From contig CM074766.1 of assembly GCA_037355855.1 (NCBI GenBank), positions 2,914,001 to 2,978,000 on the forward strand: a stretch of 64,000 nucleotides of DNA, given 5' to 3'. The DNA comes from Pseudo-nitzschia pungens. Its lineage: Eukaryota; Bacillariophyta; Bacillariophyceae; Bacillariales; Bacillariaceae. Every line of letters starts with the position of its first letter. Within the stretch, counting starts at the first letter, position 1. Below are positions 22,934-34,038 of this stretch, one piece after another. Under the pieces are notes generated by a model, which was not told the DNA's origin, ran no database searches, and saw only the letters and a list, made by a program, of their open reading frames with translations. Position numbers and translations under genes: made by a program.

Positions 22934-24538
22934 TTGTGAGATTGGTTGGAATGCTATAGTATAGTATTATTATATCAATATTTAGAATACTACAATACAA
23001 TACGTTTGCGTCATCACTTGTTCGTTATGAGGATGGAATGGAAATCGTGCCGAATAATAAGTATATGGAGTGAGAATGGCACCATGATTCACTCTCAATC
23101 AAAAAGAATCTATATAATAGTAATATGAATGTAGCATAGTAGTAATATAATAACAAAATGATGTATTACGAAGTAAGATTTACTTGTAATCCATACTGCA
23201 CGTACTGAGAGGATAGGATGCATTATTGTCATTATTGCACGTACGTATTCTTATGAGCACACGGGACGGTTTTTTCGCCACGAATAGTGACAATAGTGCA
23301 GTAAACCTTACTAGTAACCTTACTGTACCAATATTCTTCTGAATTTTATTATTACCGGTTCACGTTTCGTACAAGTACGGTAAGGCTTAATCTTACCGTA
23401 CCTACTAATGACCAATCGACAAAATGCCATTTTTTGAGGTTCATCTTTCGGAGAATGGCCGTGTCTCGCAGGGGTCATAATATATGACCCCTGGTGTCTC
23501 GGTCAATTTTCAATCGTTTTGGCCGAAACTCGAGCTTCCATTGGATCACTTCTTACTGCTGTAAATCTTACTACAACTTCTTCCTTACTAAGTTACTCTG
23601 TGCTTCTAGAGTATCATCTGTTGACACAAAGGGCATCATTCGATCGGTGATTAACCTTACCGTAATTGTCAAAAAAATTGAAAAATAATTCTGTCACTCA
23701 AAAAATGACTTTTTTGTCGTCTCGACTCGATCTGCGGATTGCAACAACATACTAAATACTAACCTTACTAGCTCCTCCAATCGGTTGTGGTAATGCCGAC
23801 AACACAACAATCATCTCCAGACTACCGTACTAACTTACTTTTTGATCATTCTACTAGTACTAGTACTACACGTAGTAGTGTCTCCTTGATTGATTTTCTA
23901 AAATTCAAAATCGAACCCAAGTCTTCACCGGAAGAAATTGACAAGTGTTAATTTGTCATCAGGTAAATTACCGTACTAAACGTCTACTTCGTATAGTAGC
24001 AGTACTCGTAGTACAGTATTTACTTTGAGTTTCTGATATGAATACCAATGCAGAAACAATGGATGATGACAAAAAATAATGATAATATTATTATTATTAT
24101 TATTATCCGAAATAATAATACGAGATTATTATACAGTAATAACAATACTAACACTGCGGTAATCCAATCCATAACCGTGGTCGAATCACCGAATGCCTGG
24201 TTGTCCAACAAAACTCGAGGCATGTCCGTCACTACCGTAACAGATGGTGCTGGTGACGTACGCCACAACGGCTGTGTGTGGTTTGCGTGCTGCCTTGGAT
24301 TGTTCGGTTGGATTGTTTTGTTTTGTTTTGTTTTGTTTTGTTTGTGGCGTGCTGTTTTCCTTTGTTCCTTTGTTCGCTCCTTCGTTCGCTCCAATATTCA
24401 TACTATTGATACTATTGCTATAGTATACTAGTTTCGGCATGCATGCTATGCTATGCTATGCTCTACTCTCCTATATCCGTTTCTTTCTTTCTCTCTCCTC
24501 GCTGCGCTCCGCTCCAATCCGCTCCGCTCCCTCCTCGA
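22934..24538. other. AT-rich spacer
   Basis: No gene is supported. It lies between the convergent 3' ends of DNMT5 and the TLDc gene. It holds a 25-bp palindrome (23469-23493), scattered GTAACCTTAC-type words (23299-23330, 23390), an ATT/ATA-rich tract (24080-24150) and (TTTTG)n at 24315-24342. Confidence 0.5.
23469..23493. repeat. 25-bp palindrome flanked by 8-bp direct repeats
   Basis: CAGGGGTCATA and TATGACCCCTG are perfect reverse complements separated by 3 nt. The palindrome is immediately bracketed by GTGTCTCG at 23461-23468 and again at 23494-23501. The arrangement resembles a tiny insertion with a target duplication, or a dyad binding site. Confidence 0.85.
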
Positions 24539-26327
24539 TCAAAAGACGCCCGTCAGAAACTCCCAGAATTCCACGTCCACGATGTCAAAGGTCCGATCGC
24601 GACACAGCGGTTCGTTGTCAAAGGTGTCGCAGTGTCCGGTGGTCCCGCGCTGAAAGTCGTCCTGGAGGCACAGGCCAAAGGCTCCCTTGTCTCCTCCGCC
24701 CCCAAAGGCCAGCATCTTGCTGGAAACGTCGCAGACCTGTATGTACCGGTTCTTCCCGGTCCACCGGTACACGTTGATGGACGCGCCGGGAGGGGACGAC
24801 GACGATGAATACGACGACGACGAATACGATGAATACGACGATGGCGTTCTTGCTGCTTCGGCGTTGGCCCGCGGCTTGAAGGAATAGAGGCAGGAGGAGG
24901 CGCTCCCGTAAAAGTGCGCCGTGGCGTTGGCCCGTCTCGAGTGCCACGGAGCGTCGGCGTACCCGCCAAAGATCTCCCCCTTGGTGTTCCGGACCACCAT
25001 GAGGGTTCGTTTCTCGGCCCCGATGATCCGCAGGCATCCCTCGAAGGAGTCGCCATCGCGTCCGAGTCCGTACAAGCGCCGCCACCGGCAGTACGAGATG
25101 GTCTCCGGCAATACGTGCCTGGCGATCTCGTTCATTTGCTGCTTCGAGAGAATGTAGGGACTGGCGTCGTCTCCCTCCATCGGTGTGACCCGGACCGGGG
25201 GTATCGTGTCGACAATCTCGTGGAATTCGTTGTTGTTGTAGTTGTTGTTATAGTTGTTGTTGTTGTCGACACGATCGTTGTCAACGTCATTTTTATTGTT
25301 GTCCGGTTTGAGCTCGCTCTTCTTCGCGTCATTTTCATGATCATGATCATCACCGTCCCCATCGCAGCGGGGGTCGAAATCGGCGCTTCCTCCGAGCACC
25401 TCGAGATCACTCAGATCCAGCGTTCCGGAGGCACCCTCTCCGCTCTTGGAAACACTGGAACGCTGCGAGACGTAGGAGCGATGCTTTTGTTTTTCGTTTT
25501 TGTTTTCGTTTCCGTTTGGTTGCTTCTGTCGCCGTTTCTTCTTCTTTTTCTTCGTTTTTCCTCCGTTCTCCGAGGACGCACTCCCGGCGGTCTTGAGACA
25601 CGACGTCAGCCCGTTCTGGTTTCGCTGCGACGAGGAGGACGAGGACGAGGAGCACGAACAGGACGACGAGACCGAGGAGGAGGACGACGACGAGGAGGAC
25701 GACGACGACGACATGGTGATGAGGCTCTGGGTCCGATCGACCGCGCTGTTCGCCCGCTGCGTCGCCGCCGCCGCCTCGGCCCGTGCCGCTCGCTGGGCCT
25801 CGGCGATCTTTTGCAGCTGCTTCTCGGCCTCCTGCTGGAGGTGTTCCCGCCGGCGGTTTTCCCGGTGCTTGTCGAACCACGAAAAGGACAATAGTCCTCC
25901 CCCGCTGCTGTCTCCGATGCGGGTGGTTGTCGTTGTCGTTGTCGTTGCCGCTGCCTTGCCCCTGCTTCCGGTGCTCCTGCTGCTGCTGCCTCCGGTGCTG
26001 CCGCTGTTGTGGCGGCTGAGGCTCCGGCCGGTGGTTCGGCTTTCGTGGGCCTCGGCCCGGGGGGGTCGCCAGCGGAAGGATTCTTGTTGTTGCTGTTGCT
26101 GCTGCTGGTTTTGTTGCTGCTGCTGCTCGGTTTTGTTCGGATTCTTCTTGTTCTTGTTCTTGTTCGCGGTGCTGATGGAGCTGCTGGGTTCGTTGTTGCT
26201 CCGCCACGAGTGCCGCCACTCTCGTCGACGATGCCGCCGCTACCACCGCTGCGGGCGAGGAATCTACGTTTGTGGAACCATCCAGCGTGAGACAGGACAT
26301 GTTGGGAAGCGTAAAGGCCATTTCCAT
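24539..26327 (-). CDS. TLDc-domain protein (one frame break)
   Basis: About 595 residues if joined. It starts at 26327 (MEMAFTLPNMSCLTLDGS), then Gln/Glu-rich sequence. A +1 step near 26127-26131 leads to the main frame: ESFRWRPP, a coiled-coil-like HLQQEAEKQLQKIAEAQRAA, poly-Ser, a Lys-rich patch (KTKKKKKKRRQKQ) and Asp/Asn linker. The last ~190 residues are a TLDc domain: WRRLYGLGRDGDSFEGCLRI, LMVVRNTKGEIFGGYADAPW, TGKNRYIQVCD, MLAFGGGGDKGAFGLCL and VEFWEFL. TLDc proteins (OXR1/NCOA7 family) protect against oxidative stress and regulate the V-ATPase; which role applies here is unknown. The break lies in a CAG/CAA-rich stretch with no plausible intron. Convergent with DNMT5. Confidence 0.85.
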
Positions 26328-28487
26328 CGTTGCCTCGGTGGCTGGTGGAATACTTTTGTTGTTGTTGTTCTTCGTTTGTTGCGGAATTGTGTTTCACGGA
26401 TCGCTAATTAAGGTTACCTATCCATTCGTGTCCGCGCAAATCAATGAATCAAAATGTACCGTAGGAATCAATGAATGAATAAATGAACCGATCCGATTGA
26501 TTGCGCTTCCGGTTTGTTTATGGATTTGGATTCTATGGATTTGGATTTGGATCTCGATCGGATGCGGCTCGATTGATGGACGAATGTCTCTGGTACAACC
26601 GCAAGTACGTCGTAGCCTCGCTTATGGTTCCAACGCCACGATGGAAGCCCAAGCCTTCGACCGAAATTGAATACACGAAGGAAGGAAGGAAGGAAATGCG
26701 GTGCTTCGGGGTTAGTATCGCACTGGTTGGATGGATGGATGAGGCATTGCTGGCACGGAACGGTGCCAGTTAGGGTTGTGTGTCTCGTGTGTTCTCAAAT
26801 TACTTCGTAGCGGTACAAGTAATCTTACCTCGTAATATTTATTTACAGTAAGATTACCGGTAGTATTGTACTTCTATTATTTTTTCGAGGAACGTGATTT
26901 TGAACAGTTTATTATGGAATACGATCGCAGACGGCGAAACACAAACACACAGAAACACACAGTAGTGACGGTACACGTAGGGAATGAAACAGAAACAGAA
27001 CGGTACGGTACCAAAAAAAATTGAAAATAAATAATCGAAACGAAACAAAACAAAAAGTGTTCGCGTGAGAGAGAGAAACAAGTGTTGGGATGGTGGCACG
27101 GGACTACGGTTCGCTAATTTTCCCGTATACCAACCGTAAAGTCCTACTACGGCCCGTGCAGGAACGAACACCTTCGTAATTCTACTCGTATTCGTAACGG
27201 TAAGGTTACGGTACGAACTCTTTCTCGTTGGCCAAAAAACGATACTACCACTCGTAGTACCGGTACGGTACTACTTACTGCCGTTCGAGGGGGGTTTCGT
27301 CCACAACGGTACGAATCGCAAACCGCAACTAACGGTCGACGCAACCGGAATGACCGTGTGACTCGTTGACTCGTTGACTCGACGACTCGACGACTCGACG
27401 ACTCGACTCACTCACTCACGCACTGCCTTCTCTTCCCATGGCGTGACCGGGTTGCGGATGGAGAGTGACTGACCGACGGACTGACTGACCGACCGACTGA
27501 CTCGCTCGCGTGCGACGGAAACGTCGTCGGGATCACACCACCTTACGTACCTTACAGCATTGCCGCATTGCATTGTTTTGATTGGAGGACACTCCCTATG
27601 GTGCGAGTACGAGTACGAGTACGGTATTGTGGTCGTACGAGTACGTAACGTACGAGTAATCTTGACTACGAGTACGAGTACCATGCTGTACTCGTACCCT
27701 ACCTTGTACTCGAACTCTGTAGCTCGTATTTTATACGTCCCGTACCGTACGGTAACCTTAGTAAGGTTACGAAGTACAAGTAATTAAGGTTTACTACTTT
27801 GTGAAAGATAACAACACCAAGAAAGGAAACTCTTCCTCTTCACTCATCATCAAAACAAGAATGCCCAATGGTGTTATTATGATGTCAACCATCGTACCTG
27901 GTAAGGTACGTACTGTACATCCGGCAAAAAGATACATGTCCTAATGGCAACCTCGTACTAGCAAGAGGGAGAGGGAGAGAGAGAGAGAGAGCTGGATGGA
28001 TAATGGATATCCTTACCTACTTTTCCTGTAGTAGTATCTTTGTTTACACTACTAGTGCTACTAGTAGTAGTACCCCACAATAGGAAGATGACCAAAGTTA
28101 CCGAAAATTTGTAAGGTGCTGCTGCTTGCACCACCAGCCCAGCCTCGCAGTACTCCATGGATGGTATGGTATTGTGTGGTATGGCATTGTATGGTATGGT
28201 ATGGTATTGGATTCGATTGGATTCGATCCAATTCTCTGACATACTGGGGAACAGTGCAGCAGAAGTCAACCGACATGATCCCGTTTGCGAAAAACACACG
28301 ATCCTACGACTCGTACAGTAGTCAATTGGTGGTGGTGGTGTGAGGAAAACTTTGAATTAGTTGCTGCTCCGATACGTACGTACGCACGCACGTACGTATT
28401 GCACATGGTATTGATCGAGAATGAGGGGATCGGGTCGTGTTGCGGTCCTTCGTTGTTTGTGGACGCATCGCATCGCATCGCATCGCA
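26328..28487. other. AT-rich spacer with many short repeats
   Basis: No gene is supported. Notable contents are GACTCGACGACTCGACGACTC tracts (27360-27405), a CGTACGAGTAC-rich tract (27605-27690), a palindromic GTAACCTTAGTAAGGTTAC (27751-27769), (GA)n at 27967-27991, (GGTATGGTATT)n near 28165-28215 and (CGCATCGCAT) at 28464-28490. Confidence 0.5.
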
Positions 28488-29022
28488 TCACCCGGCAACG
28501 GCACGGCCCGTCGTTTGCGAACCTTCGAGGATGCTCGTCACAATGGCTCCCTTTTCCGTGACGACAAACTCAATGACCAGATTCCCAAAGGACAACCGGT
28601 AGACATCCTCGCTGTTGGTGATGTTGCCATCGCCTGCGTTCGGTCGGTTCCCGTTCGCGCTGTTGCCGGAGGACGACGAGATGCTTCCCCGCTGGTTTTT
28701 GGAGAGACCCCTGTGCGACGATCTCGGATCCTGGGACAGGATCTCGATCAGCGTTTGCCTCGCCGCGACAAAGGACATCGAGTCCTTGCTGGGGTACAGG
28801 AGAGGGCTGAGCTTGTTGTACCGCACGAATCGTCGGAGGGATTCTTCCGCCTCCTTTTCAAAGACGACACTCGCCAAGACATCGTTTTTGTTTTCTACCC
28901 AGTGCGGGAGCTTCAACCCGATGCCTCCGGCTGGATTCTCGATGACCTTGACCTCGTTGGGAATGTCCCAGTGTACGTATGGTTTCACGTCGTAGACTGA
29001 AGTGGAACAAACAGAACAGTGA

Positions 29023-29054
<32 letters not shown>

Positions 29055-29061
29055 ACGACAG

Positions 29062-29115
<54 letters not shown>

Positions 29116-29129
29116 AAACAACGACAATT

Positions 29130-29166
<37 letters not shown>

Positions 29167-29874
29167 TAAGGTAAGCAGTGATCACTGTACGCAATGCATG
29201 ACGTCGACGAACGAGACCGAGACCGAAAACATGCCGGACGTACCAGGCGTTCCGTCCACCAAATCAAGAGCCTTGATGAACAACCTTCGAGTGGATGGTT
29301 CCCACCGATCTATTGTGACGAGTGACAAGCCGAGGGGATTCGGCCTGTGTGGTGATCGCGTTGCCAATTGCCCCACCTTGATGCCTCCGCCACGGGGGGG
29401 TCGGATCTTTGTTTTTTTCGAGGTAGCGAGCGATGTGTTTTCGTGGAATTGGAAGATCACCCAGAGATGGCTGTAGCCATTGATGCCGTCCAGTAATTCT
29501 GGCGAGACGGAGGACGCAAGTTCAATGCAACCGCGCGAACTCGGGACCAGGGCTCCCTGCCGGGGAGTACCCATGCGCTTCGGATACGGCGCCCTGACAA
29601 TGCCGATGGTGGACAGTGGGAGAACGTGCTCGTCGTCCGATTCTATGTTGGCTTTCTTCAGTTTGGAAAGGGCCTCCCGCAACTTGACCTCGGCCCGAAT
29701 GCGGCCGGTTCGTTCTTCCTGTCGCCTTCGTTCCCACTGGTAATCGGATCGGCGTTTCTGCCACTCCTTGATGCTGCAACAAATCGCCGCCGTCGCCAAG
29801 GTGGAGAACGCGACGGCCAACGATGTCACCAGCATGTGTTTTCTGCCCTCTGCCATGGTGTTCTTCGTCGTCAT
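28488..29874 (-). CDS. TRMO: TRMO-type tRNA (N6-threonylcarbamoyladenosine-37) methyltransferase
   Basis: Two exons (29874-29244, 28996-28488) total 1,140 nt, 379 residues, with no frame break. An N-terminal hydrophobic segment (MLVTSLAVAFSTLATAAICC) is followed by a charged helix, then the TsaA/TrmO beta-barrel: IGIVRAPYPKR, PRQGALVPSSRGCIEL, YSHLWVIFQFHEN, IRPPRGGG, ATRSPHRPNPLGLSLV and DLVDGTP. Splicing to VYDVKPYVHWD completes the family motif DLVDGTPVxDxKPY. The C-terminal domain (RQTLIEILSQDPR, YRLSFGNLVIEFVV) matches TrmO. The enzyme methylates t6A37 of tRNA with SAM. The N-terminal hydrophobic stretch, as in some eukaryotic forms, may anchor or target it. Confidence 0.92.
28997..29243 (-). 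repeat. TRMO intron filled by a hexanucleotide array
   Basis: The 247-nt intron has donor GTACGT and acceptor CCACTTCAG (minus strand). Most of it (about 29020-29168) is a tandem of GACAGC/GACAAC units read on the + strand. The array is within 30 nt of the acceptor, on the opposite strand a CTGTCG/GTTGTC pyrimidine-rich tract that may serve as an extended polypyrimidine region. Confidence 0.9.
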
Positions 29875-30989
29875 TGTGAAATGCTATTCGAATTCATAGA
29901 GTATTGGGTATTATCGTGCGAGAAATGATGAACCTACAATACTGCAACGTAATATTCTTGTTCTGGTGGAATATCATGGCACTATTGTATGTCATATGTT
30001 TTGGGGTTTGACGTTTGACGTTTGACGTCGTTGCCTTCGATTTTTTCGTATTTTTTCGTGTCGTTGACACTGGTTGCTTCTGAAACGACGTCGAGAGTTT
30101 GAAATGTCGTTTGGCGCGTCTGCCATCGTCCGAAAACATAACTTAGTCCCTCTCTGGAGGATGTCGAAAAATTGAAAATAGTCGAGCCAGTATTCGTAAG
30201 GTTACCTACGGTAAGTTATCTTACGAGTACACGTAAGGTTAATTACTCGTACGTGAAGCTTACTCGTACCTTACCTCGTATTTTAACCTTAGTACGCCAA
30301 AAAAATTGATCCTTTTGTTGAATAAGGTTATCTTGAAACTTAGTGAATAAACCAGGATGGGCGATAGATGACACAATTGTAGATCACACAATTGTGTTGC
30401 ACCTCGAACGCGACACCATATCGAGTGCTTACATAAGATTACGGTAAACCCTACACATATTTCAACGCGCAAATTATTTTTAATTACGTAGTACGAAGTA
30501 AGGACCTTACTACGTACGTATTAAAAAAAAGAGGTGTCTGACTATTGTTTTGATTTGAATCGTATTGATCAAGTCACTGATTTAAGCACGACTGGAAATC
30601 AGGTCCAAACAATCAAAAATCCGTTTCGTATTCTTTTAATTAAAAAAATACAAAAATCTGGTTCGTCTTGAATTTGAAATAGCATCATGGTCTCAGATTT
30701 TCTTCCTATCTGAGACATCTGTCTCAACCCCTCCCCCTGGTGACCTTTCGCGTGATCAAGAACGTCAAGATTCATTCTGTCAAAGATGAATCGAAGTCGA
30801 CTAAGGTTATATCAATCCATACCCAGGATTACAAACGGACAACTGTGCTACATGTGCTATTGTTTCGAGTTGTGGTGAATGCTTTATACTATTCTAATTT
30901 TCAAAGGCTTTATAGCAATGTTAGCGGTTCTCAGCGGATCAATCATATATCACTGGCAATGATGTGCGGTGCACGGCATCGTTGTTTTG
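29875..30989. other. AT-rich spacer with GTAAGGTTAC words
   Basis: No gene is supported. The segment 30190-30290 is dense in GTAAGGTTAC / CTTACGAGTAC palindromic words. TTTGACGTTTGACG repeats lie at 30007-30027. The rest is A/T-rich without conserved ORFs. Confidence 0.5.
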
Positions 30990-33900
30990 TTATTGCAAAC
31001 GAAACGCAGTGCTCGCGGTCTTCGTTTTGCTTTCGGGCGTGAGAACCAACTCACCGAGTGGCTCTGCTTCCCCCGTGACCGTGTTGACGGTACCAATCAT
31101 CGCCATTGCATGGGCATTTCGCCGAATCACGGTTCAATTGGAATTCCCACGTCCCCGAGTTTATGGTCATAAAGTTTACGACGCTCCCGGTTTCCTTGTA
31201 GTTCCCGGCGGGGTATCCATAGAATTGTTCCTCGGACACGGAATCGATGATCCTCCAACTCACTTCTGTTGGGCTGTCAAAAGTTGTAATATTGACGAAT
31301 GCCATGTATCGTGTAATGGGGAGGCCGACGGAGGGAGATGGAGTTGGCTCCCTGGTAGTTGGTGATGGGGTAGGAATGTCTGTGGGATTGTTTGTTGCGG
31401 CGTCTGTCGGAGTTTCCGTGGGTGCATCAGTTGAGCTTTTCGTCGGAACAGGCGACGGTTGGTTTGTTGGAATTCCGGTAGGTGCAACTGTTGGTTGCCG
31501 AGAAGTGGGACTATCGGAGTGAACAGGGGTGGGCTCCTCTGTGGGGGTCACAGTAGGGCGAGATGTACGTTGCGTGCTTGAATCCACGGGGGTTGGCTCT
31601 TCAGTGGGAGCATCAGTGGGAGCATCAGTGGGAGCATCAGTGGGAGCATCAGTGGGAGCATCAGTGGGAGCATCAGTGGGAGCATCAGTGGGAGCATCAG
31701 TGGGTTGCTTGCTTGTATCCACAGGGGTTGGATCTTCCGTCGGAGAATAAGTAGGTTCTGGTGTGGGTTTCATTAAAGTGGGATTAGCGGAATCGACAGA
31801 CGACGACAAAAGAAAATCCCGAGTTGGCTCCGGTGCGTCCTGAAACAACGATTTTGTAAGACTAGACAAAGTAGTTGGGTGCCTTATCTTAGTAAGTTCT
31901 TGCCTTGTCGGTTCGTCGTCGTCCTCGTTTTTAGCAGCATTGAACACTCTGTACAATGATCTCGTTCTAAATGGATATGGATAGAAAAAAAAGAACCCAC
32001 CATCATCCGGTGTCGGCGCTCCACTGGGCTCGAATGATACCGTTGGAGATGGACTCCAAATAGGCTTCGGCGTTGGGCTAAGTGTTGGTCCCTGCGTTGG
32101 TTCCCTTGTTTGTTCCGATGTTAGTTCCGGTGTTGGTTCCGGTGTTGGTTCCGGTGTTGGTTCCGGTGTTGGTTCCAATGTTGGTTCCAATGTTGGTTCC
32201 AATGTTGGTTCCAATGTTGGTTCCAATGTGTGTTCTTCAGTAGCGCCGACCGTGACATCTACCGTAGGGGGTGAGGTTGGACTAGTGGTGCGTATGGATT
32301 GTTTTGTTGGTGCTTCGGTTGGACTTGACGTAGTGGGTGAAATCGTCGGGGCTGACGTAGCTATTGGTTTTCTTGTCGGACTAAGAGTCGGGGTCTTCGT
32401 TGGAGGGTTTGTTGGATCCTTCGTTGGAGACATGGTTGGTTCAATCGTTCGGACCACTATTTGCTTACGAGTCGGGACTGACGTTCGTTCGATGCTTTCA
32501 AACAGAAATAGGGACGTTGGTGCACTTGTCGGTTTCCGTGAGAGTCTTCTTGTTGGTTTCCGTGAGGGTTTTCTTGTCGGTTTCCGTGAGGGCTTACGTG
32601 TCGGGGGATTGGTTGGCTGCCCCGTCGGTCGTAACGATGGAGGTTTAATTGGATTCGATGGTTGAGGTGTAGGTGGACGGACTTTCGGCATTGTGTGTGG
32701 TCGTTCCGATGGATCTCGAGTTGGTGGGGGTGCGCTGCCTATCAGAAACGTTGTCGATTCGCTTTTCTGAAAGTTCTGACCTCCTGATACCAAAACTTTC
32801 CTATCGTTTCCGCTGCTGTCCACAGAGACTACTTCGTACTTTCCTTTGGACCCCAGACCATCACCAAATCCACCTGTGTCTTCTATCATGAAGTCGTAGT
32901 AGACTCCGCCAGGCAAATAGACAAACCGACTCTCGATGCTGTTCGGTATTTCGAACTTCCCACCGCTGGCAACTTCCCTGTTCTCTCCATCAGCTGTGGA
33001 CATCGTTATCTTCCATTCTATGTCTCTCGGATAATCATCTAGGTGGATGTCTATTCGTACAAATTCCGCTCCATTTTGTACGCTACTGAAGACACCACGA
33101 CATTCCTTTGGTGGAAAGTCGGACAATGCACAGATTTGCTCTTGGATCCAGTCGTGAGCGGCACTCACGCGGGAAAAGACTGCTGGCAACTGACCGTCGC
33201 AGTTCGACCCCGACGAGATTACGCCCACCTGAACATTCGAAGAGGTCAGCAAGGGTCCACCAGAATCCCCAGTGCAAGGACTCACTCCCTCATTCGATTC
33301 GGTGCAAATAGAGGCAGCTTCGTCAATCAAATACCCCACACGGCGCCATCGATCTTTGCACACCGAGGAACTTATCGATTCCACGTATCCCTCTTTCAAC
33401 CTGGCTGACTGCCCACCAAAGCCGAGTATTTTTAGCATTTCTCCATCCTGTGGGGCGTCGTCTTTGCTATTCAACTTCATCTTTGTGGATTGAAACCATC
33501 CCCCGAGTTTCAATACAGCAAAGTCGTAATCGAGACTGTTCGAGTTGTATTGGGGGTGTCTTTTCACCTGATTAACACGCGTCCAGGTATTGGAGGAACC
33601 CGACCGATCGAGCGGACCAACCTGTGCTTCTTGTCTCCTGGAACAATGGGCTGCACTCAAGGCAATATCGTTGTGAATCAGAGTCGCACCACAGCCACCC
33701 CACAATACAAAGAAAGGATACGAACTCCTTGCATCCGATCCACCAACGATGCGAGGCGCCCGAAGATCTTCTTCGCCAATATTGCGACGGGATGAAGTGT
33801 CAATCGAGGTGCGCCTTCGACGACGCAAAGAAAGATGTGAATGTCTCGAACCGGCGGCTTTGGAATCGTGGTCATGATCGTGATCGTCCCGATCCATGTC

Positions 33901-34038
33901 GCCGCTGGCGGCACCATGGTTATTTGGATTGTACTCGATCGATGAGCATCCAAACAAAGATTCCAGAAGAAATATCAAGAGCAACCAGCAAAAGGCCCAT
34001 CTGTGGTGGCATCTCATCAACATCGAACTCATATTCAC
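30990..34038 (-). CDS. Secreted chymotrypsin-fold protease with PT-rich stalk and repeated accessory domain
   Basis: Start 34038. A signal peptide (WAFCWLLLIFLLESLFG), His/Asp-rich propeptide and activation site R|IVGG are followed by an S1A domain with an intact triad: LSAAHC, YDFAVLKL, GDSGGPL. The residue at the specificity position is Ser (SPCTGDSGG), suggesting chymotrypsin- rather than trypsin-like preference. Next are a beta-rich accessory domain (VRIDIHLDDYPRDIEWKI, then DFMIEDTGGFGDG), about 400 residues of mucin-like PTxxPT repeats, and a second copy of the accessory domain (MAFVNITTFDSPTEVSWRI). The main frame stops at 31051, but one frame on (+1, near 31085-31125) the sequence continues as GELVLTPESKTKTASTAF to a TAA at 30990, matching the end of the first accessory domain. 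Likely extracellular or cell-surface. Confidence 0.88.
31606..31701 (-). repeat. Eight 12-bp units coding PTDA
   Basis: Eight consecutive identical copies of GGGAGCATCAGT (+ strand) encode (APTD)8 in the mucin-like stalk of the protease. Identical silent sites imply recent replication slippage; copy number probably varies between strains. Confidence 0.95.

Noticed and set aside
28979..29476. 165-codon + ORF with Ser/Asp-Asn-Asp repeats
   Set aside because: It is the hexanucleotide array of the TRMO intron read on the opposite strand.
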